This document shows, one piece after another, positions 46,856 to 58,895 of a stretch of 64,000 nucleotides of DNA. The notes below the pieces were generated by a model, which had not been told where the DNA came from, did no database searches, and was given only the letters and a program-made list of their open reading frames with translations. The position numbers and the translations under genes were made by a program. Origin of the DNA: Alitta virens (Eukaryota > Annelida > Polychaeta > Phyllodocida > Nereididae); the NCBI GenBank assembly GCA_932294295.1, contig OW028579.1:33491250-33555249 (forward strand). Direction: 5' to 3'. Position 1 is the first letter of the stretch; every line of letters starts with the position of its first letter.

Positions 46856-46859
46856 TCAC

Positions 46860-48270
46860 GTGATCTCTGAAGTCAAGGTCAGTTGGTCCACTCTACAATA
46901 TGTGGAATTCTTTATGCTTTTTTAATTAAATTTTTTTTTGTGTTGATTTGTGAATTTTTTTATTTAAGGGAACAATTAATTGTGGTTAAAATCTAAAATC
47001 GTAATTTTTATAAATAAAGTTCGAAGGAGGAGGGGGGGGGGCACAAAATCCAATCGATCGTTACTCATAGCCTATGTAGCATAGTGTGTTGAGTGAGCTT
47101 CGTTCAAATGCATCATATTACTGTTAAGAACATACACGATGAGAAATAATGAAAACGTATTAAAATTGCAAAGTGTAAATTATATGTAAATATTTAGTAA
47201 ATTAATATCTATAGATTAAGACATTAGTGCTAAATATATTATTTATATATATATTTCCGTACTCTTATTAGTACACAATGAAAAAGAAATTAACATAAAT
47301 TACAATTGAAATGTTTAAACGAAATTAATAAAGTCTGTTATCTCTTCATTACACCTGAAAGGGGGGGGGGGGTCTTAATAGCGAAGACCCACCTGTATTT
47401 TAAATCTCAAGTTATACATAAAAAGGTGTCTGAATTGGCGTTTCCAATGCATTTTTATCAAAGAATTACAGGTGAATGTGTAGTGCCAGAGACTGCATTC
47501 ACCCTGTATGTAGTAAACACAGTGATTATAAATATAATTTTTCTAGAATGTGTATTGTTAATGAACAATGTTCACCCTCTAATTGCACCCTTAAGGCTAC
47601 TTTGTACTTAGATCAAAGCCTTTGGGGAAATCTATCGCTAGAGCAATTTTCTCTTTGCCCCATGAGCATTCAACCGTGATCATACTTAAATTTTTCTCGT
47701 TGGTTCTCTCTTAACAAGACTTTTTAATTGTTCCCTTAAGTGGCTTCTATGAGAGAGAGAGAAAGAGAGAAAAAGATTATGGATTAGATTTTGTATAACG
47801 TTTTGTATCTATCAGTCTGGTGTCTTATATAAACCAACTCAAAATTTATTTATTCTTTAAGAATTAACATATGTTAAAAACTACACAATTGCGAAAAAAA
47901 AAAAAAACTAATCAATACTCTGAAGTAATTCTATTGTGCGAGGCAATTGTATTGAATGATGGCTGGAAATGTGAATAATTAAATCAATTTAAATGATACT
48001 TTCTTTTCCGGTAGAAATTGCATTTTTTTTTACTCTGTGCCATAGATATCTACACACTAAAATATGCGTAGATCTCTCTTTTTTTTTTCTTTCTTTTATT
48101 TTGAAAATTATAAAAATGTCTTCATATGTTGGCTGTATTTTCATTTTTGTAGATATTTGTAGTTGCTTTATTTCTGAAATGAAACAGATCTGTTTTTTGA
48201 TGCTTTGTTGTCAATAAAAACTTATATATATATAATGATAATTTAAAATAGAATGACAGATTGCAATAAT
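46860..48270. other. Intergenic, no gene seen
   Basis: AT-rich sequence with a G run near 47362 and a GA-rich patch at 47753-47776. Open frames of up to about 100 codons have no recognisable product and no splice context. Confidence 0.45.
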
Positions 48271-48275
48271 TGAAT

Positions 48276-48686
48276 TTGTATAGATAGATAGATCATGGAG
48301 AAAAGCAAACTCGTTGTCTCCATAGATAAATAAAGTTAGACAGATAAATTGATAGATAGATAGATAGAGATAGATAGATAGATAGACGGATAGTTAGATA
48401 GATAGATAGATAAATAGAGATGAAAAGATAGATAGTTAGACGGTAGATAGATATAGATAGATAGATAGATTGGTAGGTAGATCGATAGATATGGATAGAT
48501 AGATATACAGATAGATAGCTAGACGGATAGATAGACAGATAGATAGATAGATGGGTAGGTAGATAGATATGGATAGATTGATGTACAGATAGATATGGAT
48601 AGATATGGATAGATAGATAGATAGCTAGACGGATAGATAGATAGGTAGAGATGGATAGATAGATAGATATGGAGGTAGATAGATAT

Positions 48687-48718
<32 letters not shown>
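48276..48718. repeat. GATA microsatellite with AT tail
   Basis: About 400 bp of imperfect GATA tetranucleotides (with GACG and GGTA variants) ending in an uninterrupted AT run at about 48690-48718. Confidence 0.93.
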
Positions 48719-48719
<1 letters not shown>

Positions 48720-48723
<4 letters not shown>

Positions 48724-50735
48724 GGTGACTTAATTGCTAAGAAAGTTATAGATAGGATGTAATTATACGCATAGTTAGTGGTGAGTTAGTGGTAATAGTG
48801 AGGCGGTCGTTGTAGTGGTTATGAACTGGGCTAGCAGAAGGCTCTGCAACCAAAACATACGAAGATCTGTATCAGTCGATTATAAGATAACAAACAAAAC
48901 GATAAATAATTTTGTCAATGACGAAGGACCAAGGAGTTTAAACACATTCTTAATTTATGATTTAAAAAAAGTTTTTTTTTTCTCCAAGTCGGACGTTTCT
49001 GATGTTACTTTCAGTTCGAAGTCATTTTCTGGCGTTTTATATTCAGAGAGAGAGAATATATTACGCTTCTTCCTCCCTTATGGAAATGACGTCACTAAAA
49101 TGATTAAAATGATGTCATAAATCGATGTTTATCCTTTTTGATGTTACAAGCGTAGGTAATAGTTATATAGGTAATACTCGATTCGGATTCAGATTCATTC
49201 TTTATATTTCACACTCATACATATATTATAAAATTCAAATTACAGAACTCACATTTTATACATAATGTGAGGTAATACTAGAGTTAGTGTACCTAATTCC
49301 GTGAGGACCTAATTCCGTGAGGACCTAATTCCGTGAGGACCTAATTCCGCGAAATGCCTGCAACCTTAATCCACAGCTGCTTGAATTAAAATTTTTATAT
49401 CTATTAAAGCTTCATTATAATGATCTTGTATTTACATTCCTTTCATTTCACCCCAGACCATTCAACACTAACTTATCTGCTTAGTGCCATCATGGAGCCT
49501 TCTGATGGCTCCATGGTCCCAATATCATGTACAATGACAGCTGTCTACCGCTAATATTGATCACGTTGCCAGATATCTATTCTTTTTTTTTAAAGAATTT
49601 TCTTGTTACAGTCACTGCACATCAAAATACTATTGTTTTTTTTTTCATTTACGTCCCTTAAATTGGCTGCTAGTTGTTTATTAGGGTTAAGGGCAATCAC
49701 GTTATTAGGCCTATCACGTCAGAAATCTATCCATCATTCTTTGGAAACTTTGTGTGAACGGTTGTCTGTTAAGAGGTGCTTAGGTAACTTCATTAGGTTC
49801 GTGTTATGCTCTTTATGCTTACCGTTGTAATGTCAGAGTTAACAATCAGTGTCCTTGAACGCCTGTGGAACCCTTTATTACTAATGTCAGGGTGGGTAGT
49901 CGTCTTTCTTGGATGAATGGACAGGTAATCATAGCATGATTTATGTGGCCATAACTCTATCCTGTTGTATGCATTGTTGAATTACTTTCAATGCACAGCT
50001 TGGCGGATCATATTCAACTAGTTTGGCAGGCTTCAAAACATGGACAAGGTACAAAGATACACGTGTTATTCAAACTCACAGACCACTAAACGAAACTGAC
50101 CGTATCATGCTTTACGCTGTGTGGTTTCATTCATGTATTGTGAAGTATCTGTCACGTGATAGAATTGACACATGTGGATGAGATTGGGGTGTATGATAAC
50201 TATTTGTTATAGTCCACTTAGACTGTTTCCCTATTGTTCTGAGCGGGCAATAACCAAAATTGTAGTTAACTCCCCCCTGAGTGCAAACTGAACTTGTCTT
50301 ACTTAATAAAGGCAGGAAAAACAAACAAACAAATTAGTAAATATGCCTAATAATGGAGTATAAGTTGTGAATTAACTCATTTTTGTTGCCTTCGGCATCG
50401 GAATATAACCAACAAAAATGTTAGTTACCTCCAGACTATGAGGGATATAACTAATACTTATGGCTTTTATATCAACAAATAAGATAATATAAAACAAATA
50501 AACATTGGCTCATAGATATTATTCGATTATAAGATAACGAATAAAACAATAAAAAATTCAATACTTAAAATAAAACATCAAAGTTAGAAATGATATCATG
50601 AATTAAAACAACAAGCTGAGCACTGACATGAAGGACCAACATCGGTGTATTGGATCTCTAAAGTTTGTGTAAACTCAACCCTCATCAGAAATTTATCATC
50701 GTATTTTGTTAATAACAGTGACCACAGGATCTGTC
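48720..50735. other. Intergenic; unclassified repeat, 16-bp x4 tandem
   Basis: A 101-codon open frame at 48815-49120 has no recognised domain, and part of it (near 48870) resembles 50520-50560, so it is probably repeat-derived. A perfect tandem of ACCTAATTCCGTGAGG occurs four times at 49291-49354, the last copy altered. Nothing else supported. Confidence 0.5.
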
Positions 50736-50738
50736 TTA

Positions 50739-51142
50739 AAGTTGCACTGTCTGTCAAATTTGCAATTTTCTAAGATGCTATCAAACAGTTGAAAATTACT
50801 TTTATTAATCAAGGCACACTAAATTTGTGTGAATTAATGATTTTATAAGACATTAATTATTTAAAAATAAATTATACATAGAGAGAAAGTCTAGACCAAA
50901 ACATTTGAAACACAATGGAAATGACATCATCACCATTGTTTAGCATTGTGACATCATCACTAGGTTTGTTTACATATTGAGTTTTTGATGGCATGAAAAA
51001 CTAATATTTATTATTTATTGTAAATTAAAACTAAATTTTGTGCAAAAGTGGGTATGTAATGGTGAAAAATATCATGAGACAAGAAGGCAGTATTGATTGA
51101 TATCATTATTTTAATGTGCAAATTTGACAGACAGTGCACTTT
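50739..51142. mobile_element. 400-bp MITE, GCACTGTCTGTCAAATTTGC ends
   Basis: Near-perfect terminal inverted repeats of about 26 bp (AAGTTGCACTGTCTGTCAAA left, its inverse right), flanked by TTA on both sides. A diverged partial relative in opposite orientation is at 55245-55470. No coding region. Confidence 0.8.
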
Positions 51143-51659
51143 TAACCAATGTCTTCATGCAGACGTTTCAATATTGTCTAAAGACTACGGAAGCCTATAA
51201 GTGCCACACACTTTTTTTTTTCTCTAATCTGCGTTTTTTGAAAAAAAAATTTTAAATTTGCGTTTTTTGTACATAATTTTTTTAGGCAAATATTTGCGTT
51301 TATTCGCAAATTTAAAATCCAATAATTCCATTCCAGCAAGTCCACCAGGGAACAATGAGACACTTTCTTAGTTTTCAATTATGAAAAAAAATTCTAAAAT
51401 TAGGGCATAACTGGCTTCCCAACCCAGATGTAGGTTATATAGTTGTGCATACTTTCCAGCAGTTTCAGGTTCCTACCTTGTGTAAGATTAGAGTTATTCA
51501 ACACAATGTCAATGCAAGTCATTTGTTTCATTTTTCTCCGTTGGTGGGGTACTGTGAGACAATCAAAGGGGTAGTGAGACATGCCCTTATTTTAGGTAGC
51601 AATTTCCTTTTATTGTCCATTGCTACTGGTCTGAAGATTAGCAGGTTATTTTACCTCCA

Positions 51660-51780
51660 GTCAGAGGAAGATGTAATGATGAGATGGTAGACCTTAAAGT
51701 CCACATGATGTTAGGCATATATCACATAGGTGGGGTCATTCACTTGGCCTGGCATAGACACTGGCTACAAGGTACCACCA
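51660..51780 (+). mobile_element. SINE family 2 tail fragment
   Basis: GATGTAATGATGAGATGGTAG followed by AAAGTCCACATGATGTTAGGC, as in 7597-7665 and, inverted, at 56118-56330. The head is absent. Confidence 0.45.
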
Positions 51781-52122
51781 ATTCAACATGTCATGCAACC
51801 GACATTCAGCTGTCATTTCTCATATGAAGAGTTACATTGAATTGACTGTATCACCCTGCCCCACTCACACTTTGTCTCACTCTTCCCAATGCCACTTTCA
51901 ATATGAACTTGTGACCATCAGAGGTCCACATGGCTACAGCACTTTCTATCAGTATCTGGAATTAAAGACCAGTATCCAAGGCTTTGTATACTATTAGACG
52001 ATTTCTTTATCTCCAAATACGTGAGAATAAGATTGAAAAGTCACATACATATATAAAAATTACTTTGTAAAACCCAAAATGTGAAATTTTAAACACCTCA
52101 TGTTTTTAATTCTTGTGGGTAA

Positions 52123-52500
52123 GCTGTGTCCTCACTTCACTGCCCAGCGACCTAATTATGTACATGTTTTGCTTGTTTACTCATCTAAAGTAAATTGATC
52201 AATTTCTCTTATAATAGTCTAAAGGCTGGCTTGTGGTCTTAAAGGTGCAGCAATGAAATTACAGAATAATTATATGTTCATGTGCTGAGTTTACACAATT
52301 CTTGTTCTGACAAGTAGGCAATTCAAAAAAATAAACTAAAAAAAAATCCATTTCTCCCCCTGTATTTTTAAGAGAAGATTTCTTAAGTCTACACTCAGCC
52401 TATCGGCTACATAGTTTAACCAATCATTTAGTTTGACTAGGTAAACTAGCAAAGAATGTCCATAATTAGGTTGCTGGGCCGTGAGGTGACGACACACTGT
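52123..52500. mobile_element. TIR element, family T1, copy 2 (empty site)
   Basis: Colinear with 3044-3525 except that it lacks the 115-bp nested MITE. Inverted ends of over 40 bp: CTGTGTCCTCACTTCAC, CCCAGCGACCTAATTATG on the left and their imperfect inverse on the right (CATAATTAGGTTGCTGGG). Confidence 0.75.
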
Positions 52501-52645
52501 GTAATTGAACATTCTGGTGGTTATGTAGTGTTGGCCCAAATCCCTGAAGGGCAAGTTATATTATATAAAATTTACTGGGTTGATGTTAAGGGGTTTGTCT
52601 CATTGTTTCCCATTTCTCACTGTTCGCCCCTCTCCATTATAGTTA

Positions 52646-53304
52646 AGGGGGTTTCACACATAGCCGGATCAAACGCCGGAGCGTCCCGGAGTAACATTTT
52701 ATTACCTCCGGGGGGTTCCGGGATCAAAGAGCTGTTAAATGTCAACAAAAAATAAATGTTTGGCGATGTGTACACGATATCAATACGGTCTCAACAAGAA
52801 GCAACACGGCGCTAACACAACTGTCCCGTTTAGAGTGAGGAGTGAACCGGATTTTCACGGTGCCTTCGCGGATATCACCGGTCTTTACACCGTGTTCATT
52901 CGTGTGGATCCGTTGTGGCTCCTTGTACTCTCCGGCGTTAATGGCGGCGAAATATTCATGCCCGGTTGACGCCGGATGTAGCCGGAGACATGCCGGAGTC
53001 AATACGGAGATCGGCGGAGTCTACTGGGCGTCTACACGGGTCTACACGGGTCTACACGGATCTACACGGATCTACACGGATTAAATTACTCCGGGAACTC
53101 CGGCATGAAAAATTAAACATGTTTAATTTTTTCCCCCGGAGTCCCAAGGTGCTCCCGGAGCGCCCCGGACAATGACGGACAATGCCGGACAATCCCGGAC
53201 ATGAACACGATGTCTATACGGCTTTCCCCGGAGTATGCGGGAGTATTCCGGAGTTGACCTCCGGGACGCTCCGGCGTCTGATCCGGCTATGTGTGAAACC
53301 CCCT
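52646..53304. mobile_element. 659-bp PIF/Harbinger-type MITE, TTA TSD
   Basis: Terminal inverted repeats AGGGGGTTTCACACATAGCC on both ends, continuing CGGATCARACGCCGGAGCG, and flanked by TTA (52643-52645 and 53305-53307). The interior is CpG-rich with CCGGA words and a small tandem of TCTACACGGG/A at about 53029-53082. Overlapping open frames are by-products. The 3-bp TTA target is the Harbinger hallmark. Confidence 0.88.
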
Positions 53305-53309
53305 TTAGG

Positions 53310-55240
53310 GCTTGCTGTAATCATGTTTTGACGGCAGAGAAGAAATTTCTCAAAGCTTGACCATGACCTCAACTCAATTATAGTCAAAATAAGAAAAACA
53401 CTAAAAACTGTTTTGAACAGAGTCAACAAACCATGACTTTTTTTAAAATGAACACTCCAAGTAGGCCTATATTACTTCAAACAGTCATGGATCAGTAAGT
53501 TGTAAGAAAATATGCTTCTCACCGTGAGTTAATGAATCGAAAGGAATATTTTTGCAAAGGTTGTGGTTGATTTTTTTCCCTATCAAATTTGCAAGTCAGT
53601 CATGTGTACATTTGAAGATGACACAATGGGACTGTTTTTGACTAGAATTTTTTTTTTTCTTATATGAAATTGTCTCAATTGGGAAAAAAGTAACAGCTTA
53701 CAGGGAGCAAGTACGACTGTAGTACATGAAATATACAATAAGATGATTTCACTACACCATTGTTGCATGGATGACATCACAATATAGATGACGTCATCAA
53801 ACAATACTTATCTGCTACGGTGTCAGTGACCTCTTGTGGTACTTTTCCTCCCTATTTGTATTGTAGGCCTACTCATTGAAGATCTGCACCAGTTTCTTCA
53901 GCCTTTTTCTTCCTCCGTTGTCCTTCGCTCAGTTTCCACTTTCTTGTTAACTGCCTTTCTTCTCATTCTGCGAGCTGCCACAATATATTTTCCAATCTTT
54001 CTTGCACCTTTCTTTTCCTGCAGCATTTTTTCTCAATATATCTGATAGGCTTTTGGGTCCTTTCTCATCTTTTTCCGACTTGGAGGGTTCTTTTCACAAT
54101 CTGAAATTATTAAAAAAAGTGTATTCACCCGTTTGAATATTCTCACATATTATACACCATTGCCAGATGTTATATGTTAACTTCCAACTACCCTATACCT
54201 CGCTTGTACACGTGTATACATGCTTTTGTCAGCCAGATCTGAAGTGTCATATGGCACCTGGCCCAAAGAAGGCAAGAAAGAACTGACAACTCCAAAGCGC
54301 AAAGCTTACTTTACTGTTCCCATTTGTGAGTTTCACTCATTCCCAGTTAGTGTATCCTTGTTCCCCACCCATGGAAGTTTTGGGCTTCCTTCTTGCAACA
54401 CTGTGGGTGAAGACCTCAAACACCAGTGGCCAGGAAAAGGCTCTGTGCAGTGCGCAATTCAATTATGCCGGTCTAGCCCTCCCATATCTAGCACAAATGT
54501 TTAAGAAACTGAAATGCCGTCACTGTGGACCTTAGATATAGCCTTTATTCAAGAAAGTATGCCATATCTATGAGTTTTTTAAACCTGTTTGTGGTCATTC
54601 CGGAACACATTCACTGTTCTCCCAACTCCCCTAGGTTATAAATGAAATGAAATGTATATAATTAACATAGGTTCATCACAATATGCAACTTATCGATTTT
54701 CTTGAACACTGAATAATGCTTGTCAATATCCTCATTCACGAACCAGTACTTTTTCTGCTCGACATTTTTGCATGACAAGTTACCACACAATTATTGATAT
54801 TTCCATTTAGTTTACGAAATATGGTAAGCAACTTGCCAAAACGTAACAATGGAGAGAGAAAACAGTCATATATGACATTGATCCTAGTTATACTTGTGTA
54901 AGTATAACAATGGGAATCACATTAGTGACAAAACAGAGACAAGTGTGTTATATACCTGCTGCTTCAGTAAATATATTGTGTATAAAGGTCAAATAAAGAA
55001 AGGAGTTGGAAATTAATATGGAAGAATTCACATTGATTCTCGTTGCACTTCCCAAAAGGCATGATATTTTTTCTTTTATAATACGATTTATTGGTTAATA
55101 TTAAAAGCTGGATTGTCACTTAATATGACAGTGGCCAAAATATATTGCATTCACTTCATTGTCTTCTAAATACTGATCACCTACCATCCAGAGCCTTAGT
55201 CCGCCATCTCTATATGAACAAATAAACTTCACCTTGTATT
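53310..55240. other. Intergenic; possible decayed basic-protein exon
   Basis: On minus, about 54100-53880 reads MRKDPKAYQIY, a stop, then EKMLQEKKGARKIGKYIV, a lysine/arginine-rich frame that follows an acceptor-like TTTCAG and is broken by an in-frame stop. It resembles basic coiled segments of repeat-associated invertebrate proteins but cannot be named. No other gene is seen. Confidence 0.3.
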
Positions 55241-55244
55241 AAAT

Positions 55245-55470
55245 TTTTCATGCCATCAAAAATCCAATATTTGAACAAACCAAGTGATGACATCACAATA
55301 CTCAATGGGTGATGATGCCATTTCCATTGTATTTCCTATGTTTTGGTCTTGATTTCTTTCAATGTGTCATTTATTTTTGTTAATATTTAGTGTGCCTTGA
55401 TCGAATAAGTTGATTTTCATTTGAAGTTTTAGAAAATAGTAATTTTGACAGACAGTGGAGCTTTAACTAA
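55245..55470. mobile_element. Partial copy of the GCACTGTCTGTC MITE
   Basis: Shares, in the opposite orientation to 50739-51142, the GATGACATCACAAT, CCATTTCCATTGT, TGTTTTGGTCT and TTTTGACAGACAGTG blocks. One terminal repeat is missing, so the copy is truncated. Confidence 0.6.
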
Positions 55471-55650
55471 TACATTGGCAGACCTATTCAAGAGTGAGTC
55501 TTCTCAACTTCAACATACAGCCCATTACACAGAATTACCTGCAGGGTTTAAACACGCTACAGTCGCTATCACTGGATATCATTGAGTTCTATTTACACCT
55601 GTGTGGAGTTGTGCAAAGATTACAGATGATCTGCTCACCATTAGCAAATC

Positions 55651-55735
55651 CTCCATGCCTTGGTGGAAGCTCAAACCTGCAACCTTTGGGCTTGAAGGGA
55701 AGCACCTTAACCACTGGGCCATGGCACCTCTGGCT
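55651..55735 (-). mobile_element. tRNA-like head of SINE family 3
   Basis: On minus: GCCATGGCCCAGTGGTTAAG (A-box-like), then AAAGGTTGCAGGTTTGAGC (B-box-like), then AAGGCATGGAGG, the same order as at 15312. It lacks a paired acceptor stem, so it is a SINE head and not a tRNA gene. Confidence 0.6.
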
Positions 55736-56117
55736 AAGGGTAATGACCCCAAATCCTAATTGTAAACAAAGGACACTTCATTAATGTTCATATCTAATTA
55801 TACCTGTCTACAATAAATTGTACCTTAGATTTTGGCTGGTTGCTGAACATAATAGGCCTATATACCTACCTGCCTCCTACCTTATGGAGAGAAAACCTCA
55901 GTGTTGAACTCCCAGGATCTTAGAATTTCCAGCGTACAAGGAAAGAGTAATATTTAATTAAATGAAAATGAGGAGTTCAATGAGTTCTGCTGCCTTTCTC
56001 GCAGCACTGATTGTCACTGCATTGCCGAGTTCCACATTGGGTCATTCTGAGTTCTATAATCTAATTCATGGTCTCAATGTTACTTGGTCTGAAGATGTCA
56101 GTTTACATTACCAGCTG

Positions 56118-56330
56118 CAAGGGACAGACAAAATGATGAGATGATAGAATTGGCATACACACCATGTTATACATTTCCTGACTTGACTCAGCAGAGACGC
56201 TGAGTACAAGAAATATCCACTTTAACATCTCATGTGATGGACATCAAGCTCGGATGTAGGTCATGAAGAGCGCTCGGGCCAGGAATTGAACTCGGGACCT
56301 TCAGCAGAGCTGGCCAATGTGGAATTGGTG
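56118..56330 (-). mobile_element. SINE family 2, inverted copy
   Basis: On minus: TCTGCTGAAGGTCCCGAGTT (B-box region), CTCTTCATGACCTACATCC, GATGTCCATCACATGAGA, then a TCTATCATCTCATCATTT tail. Matches 39835-40070 in order. The adjoining frame from 55962 has a signal-peptide-like start but runs into this SINE. Confidence 0.65.
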
Positions 56331-57109
56331 AATGCTCTGCAAACTATTGAAGGGGATTCCATCACCTTTGCTGTAAATAATCTGTAGTAATGTAATTTTG
56401 AATGTTAGAATTTTGTTTGATCATTGTAGCATTTAGTAGAAAACTAGGTTTTAGTCCCAGTTATAATCCAATGGGAAATTTTCATGGATCAGCATTAAAT
56501 TCTCGATTTTTAATCGGGCCATTGCTGCTGGAAATATTAATGAGAGGTTACTGCACCTCTCTAGTTGCTAAGAAATCTGATCAAGCAACTGTTATTATAC
56601 CTGGGCCTCGGCCTTTATCAAGTATAGAACTATCATACTATGTTCTATGACAGACCAGGTATATTTAAGCAAACGAACGCTCTGAGTTTTGAAAATATAT
56701 GGATCAACGCAGCAGCAGCGTAGGCAGGGAGGGGAGGGGGATAGCGCGGTTTCACATAATAAATTCTGCCAAAACAGTTTAACTTGCGTTTTTATACAGC
56801 TTTTGGGGGTACAGCTGTACATTGCACACCATTAGAACCGTGATACAAACGCGCAACTTACAAACCAAATTTGACGAAGGTCCGACCAGTAGAAGCCGAG
56901 AAAAGTTTGATTATAGTGCAAATTCAAGCCTGTCAAAATCCGTGATTTTTTGACGTCGTACAAATTGTCCGCACACAATTAGTGCTGCTGGTATTCTACA
57001 CACAACACCAGGTATCTATTATTTTTTTGAAAAAGAATATTCTTGTTATGAAGGAAAAGACATGATAATTACTGCGATCATGGGAACTTTATGGTGGTAG
57101 GACGCTCAC

Positions 57110-57930
57110 CTGGGATTTGCAATTAGCTACCCCTAATTTCCATTCTATCATCTATGCAGATGATACCTTCTTTCTGCTTCATTAGACTTTCTAAAAACTG
57201 CATTACCCAGACAGATGCCTTAAATAATGAACTGACAATGTCACTACCTGGTTAAAACTAAATAAATTGTCATAAAATATTGAAAAAAACTGAAGCAATT
57301 TTATTTCATTCCAAGTCAAGATTAGTAAAACCTCCAAAAATAAAAACAGATGACACCGAAATGCAATTTGTAGATACTTTCAATTTTCTCGGAATTGCGT
57401 TAGATAAACATCTTACCTGTAATTAATGCACATGTTGTAAAGATCAGGAGAACAATTTCAAGAACCACAGGAATTATGGCAGAAGATGAAGCCAGAGATA
57501 CACTATTAACATACTTTAATTTTACCATATATATTAATTATAGGATACTTTCTTGGAAACCAAAAATGAATACCATGTTTAAATTACAAAAGAAAGCTGT
57601 CCGTATAATAGCAAAATGCAATATATTTCATACAAAAATCATTTTTTTCAAAAGTTAGAATTTATTGAACTTTTTTTTTATAAATTTGGAAACAGACGGT
57701 TACCATTATATTTCTATGCTGACATATTTAAAAGAAAATCAGATATACAATGTCAGAAAAAGTAGTAATCTGCACTTGCCAAGAGTGAGACATCAGTTTG
57801 CTAAATACAGTATTCAGTATGTCATTCCTTACAACAACATACCCTCTCAGATGAAAGAAAACATTCATATTAAAAGAATTGGTTTATTTCACAATATTCA
57901 ACAACATGTAATATCCATGTAAGTCAAAAT
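57110..57930 (+). mobile_element. Decayed non-LTR (LINE) retrotransposon 3' end
   Basis: Broken reading frames retain reverse-transcriptase landmarks: YADD at 57153-57164, FNFLGIALDKHLT near 57380-57415, and KLQKKAVRIIAKC near 57585-57620. The final ORF (57665-57922) resembles the C-terminal segment of such polymerases (NLHLPRVRHQFAKYSIQ). Many stops and frameshifts; not functional. Clade assignment (Jockey/CR1-like) is tentative. Confidence 0.75.
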
Positions 57931-58895
57931 TACAACATTCCAAATTGACATTCCAAACTTACTTTTTTACAACAACAATTCATCTTCAATCAACAATACG
58001 GGATCTTTCAGTTATCATTTAGGACTTTTAATTTAACTTGCAATATTGATGTAAAATGTCTTCAAGGGGAAGCCCTCGAATATTGACTTCTAATGAGTCT
58101 TAAGGGGTGTTCACACTATCACGTACAAGACCTACGTATGACCACGTACATAAAAATTGGCTATACGTGCTCACTCGTGGCTCTGTTAATCACGTATAAC
58201 TTCTTTCTACGAGCGTACGTGGGGCAATCGTAGATCGCTCACTGGACGTCTGTAAAATGCTTGTCGGACGTCGTAAAATGCTCGCTAAATGTCCATTGCA
58301 AAGCATGCGTGAGGCTTACGTGACGCACTCTTAGATCGCTCGTACATCGCTTGTACATCACTCGTACATCACCGGTGTGAGTGGTTTAAGGACGGGCATG
58401 GAAAACGAGCATTTTACGAGTGGACGCAAGTGAATGGCGAGTATATACGGATGGACAGTGGCTAGGTATGGCTACATATGGCCACGTACATATGTAGAAT
58501 GTACGTAGAACGTATGTAGGACGCTCGCCGACTGATCCCTGAGCAAGTTACGTAACTAATTAAAACAATTAAACAAGCTTGAAAATGTTTGCCCTCCACA
58601 TATTGTCATGAGTGGTCAAGCGCGACCATATGGTTCAATCACACACCAAAGGTTCAAAACTTGACAAAAGGGTTCAATGCCAAGTACATTAGTTACCTGG
58701 ATTGTTAAGGGCAGTGACTTAATTGATTAGAACAACTAAAAAGCCAGACAGTGCAGCCTCAATGAGGAATTGAGCATTACATTAAACAGTTTAACTCATG
58801 GACAAGCACTTGGATTTCGGTTGCTGGTGAGTAAATAAATATTTTACTAAGTCTTCATGGTTATTAATATGTAAATAATTTAGTTTAATTAAGAC

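Noticed and set aside
48815..49120. 101-codon plus-strand frame
   Set aside because: No recognisable domain, and part of it resembles a second intergenic site at 50520-50560, suggesting a dispersed repeat.
52456..53175. Several 70-100-codon frames on both strands
   Set aside because: They fall in the TIR element T1 and the CpG-rich Harbinger MITE and overlap each other on both strands without coding signs.
54220..54504. 94-codon plus-strand frame with GKGSVQCAIQLCRS
   Set aside because: Weak resemblance to sequence beside the satellite at 61935-61985 suggests repeat origin; no gene structure.
55962..56144. 60-codon frame with a signal-peptide-like N-terminus
   Set aside because: It runs directly into a SINE and has no splice donor that gives a plausible continuation. 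Kept only as a curiosity.
58790..58827. Small ATG exon ending in GTGAGT upstream of the H1 peptide gene
   Set aside because: Joining it to the next acceptor gives an immediate stop; the downstream ATG at 58896 already provides a signal peptide.
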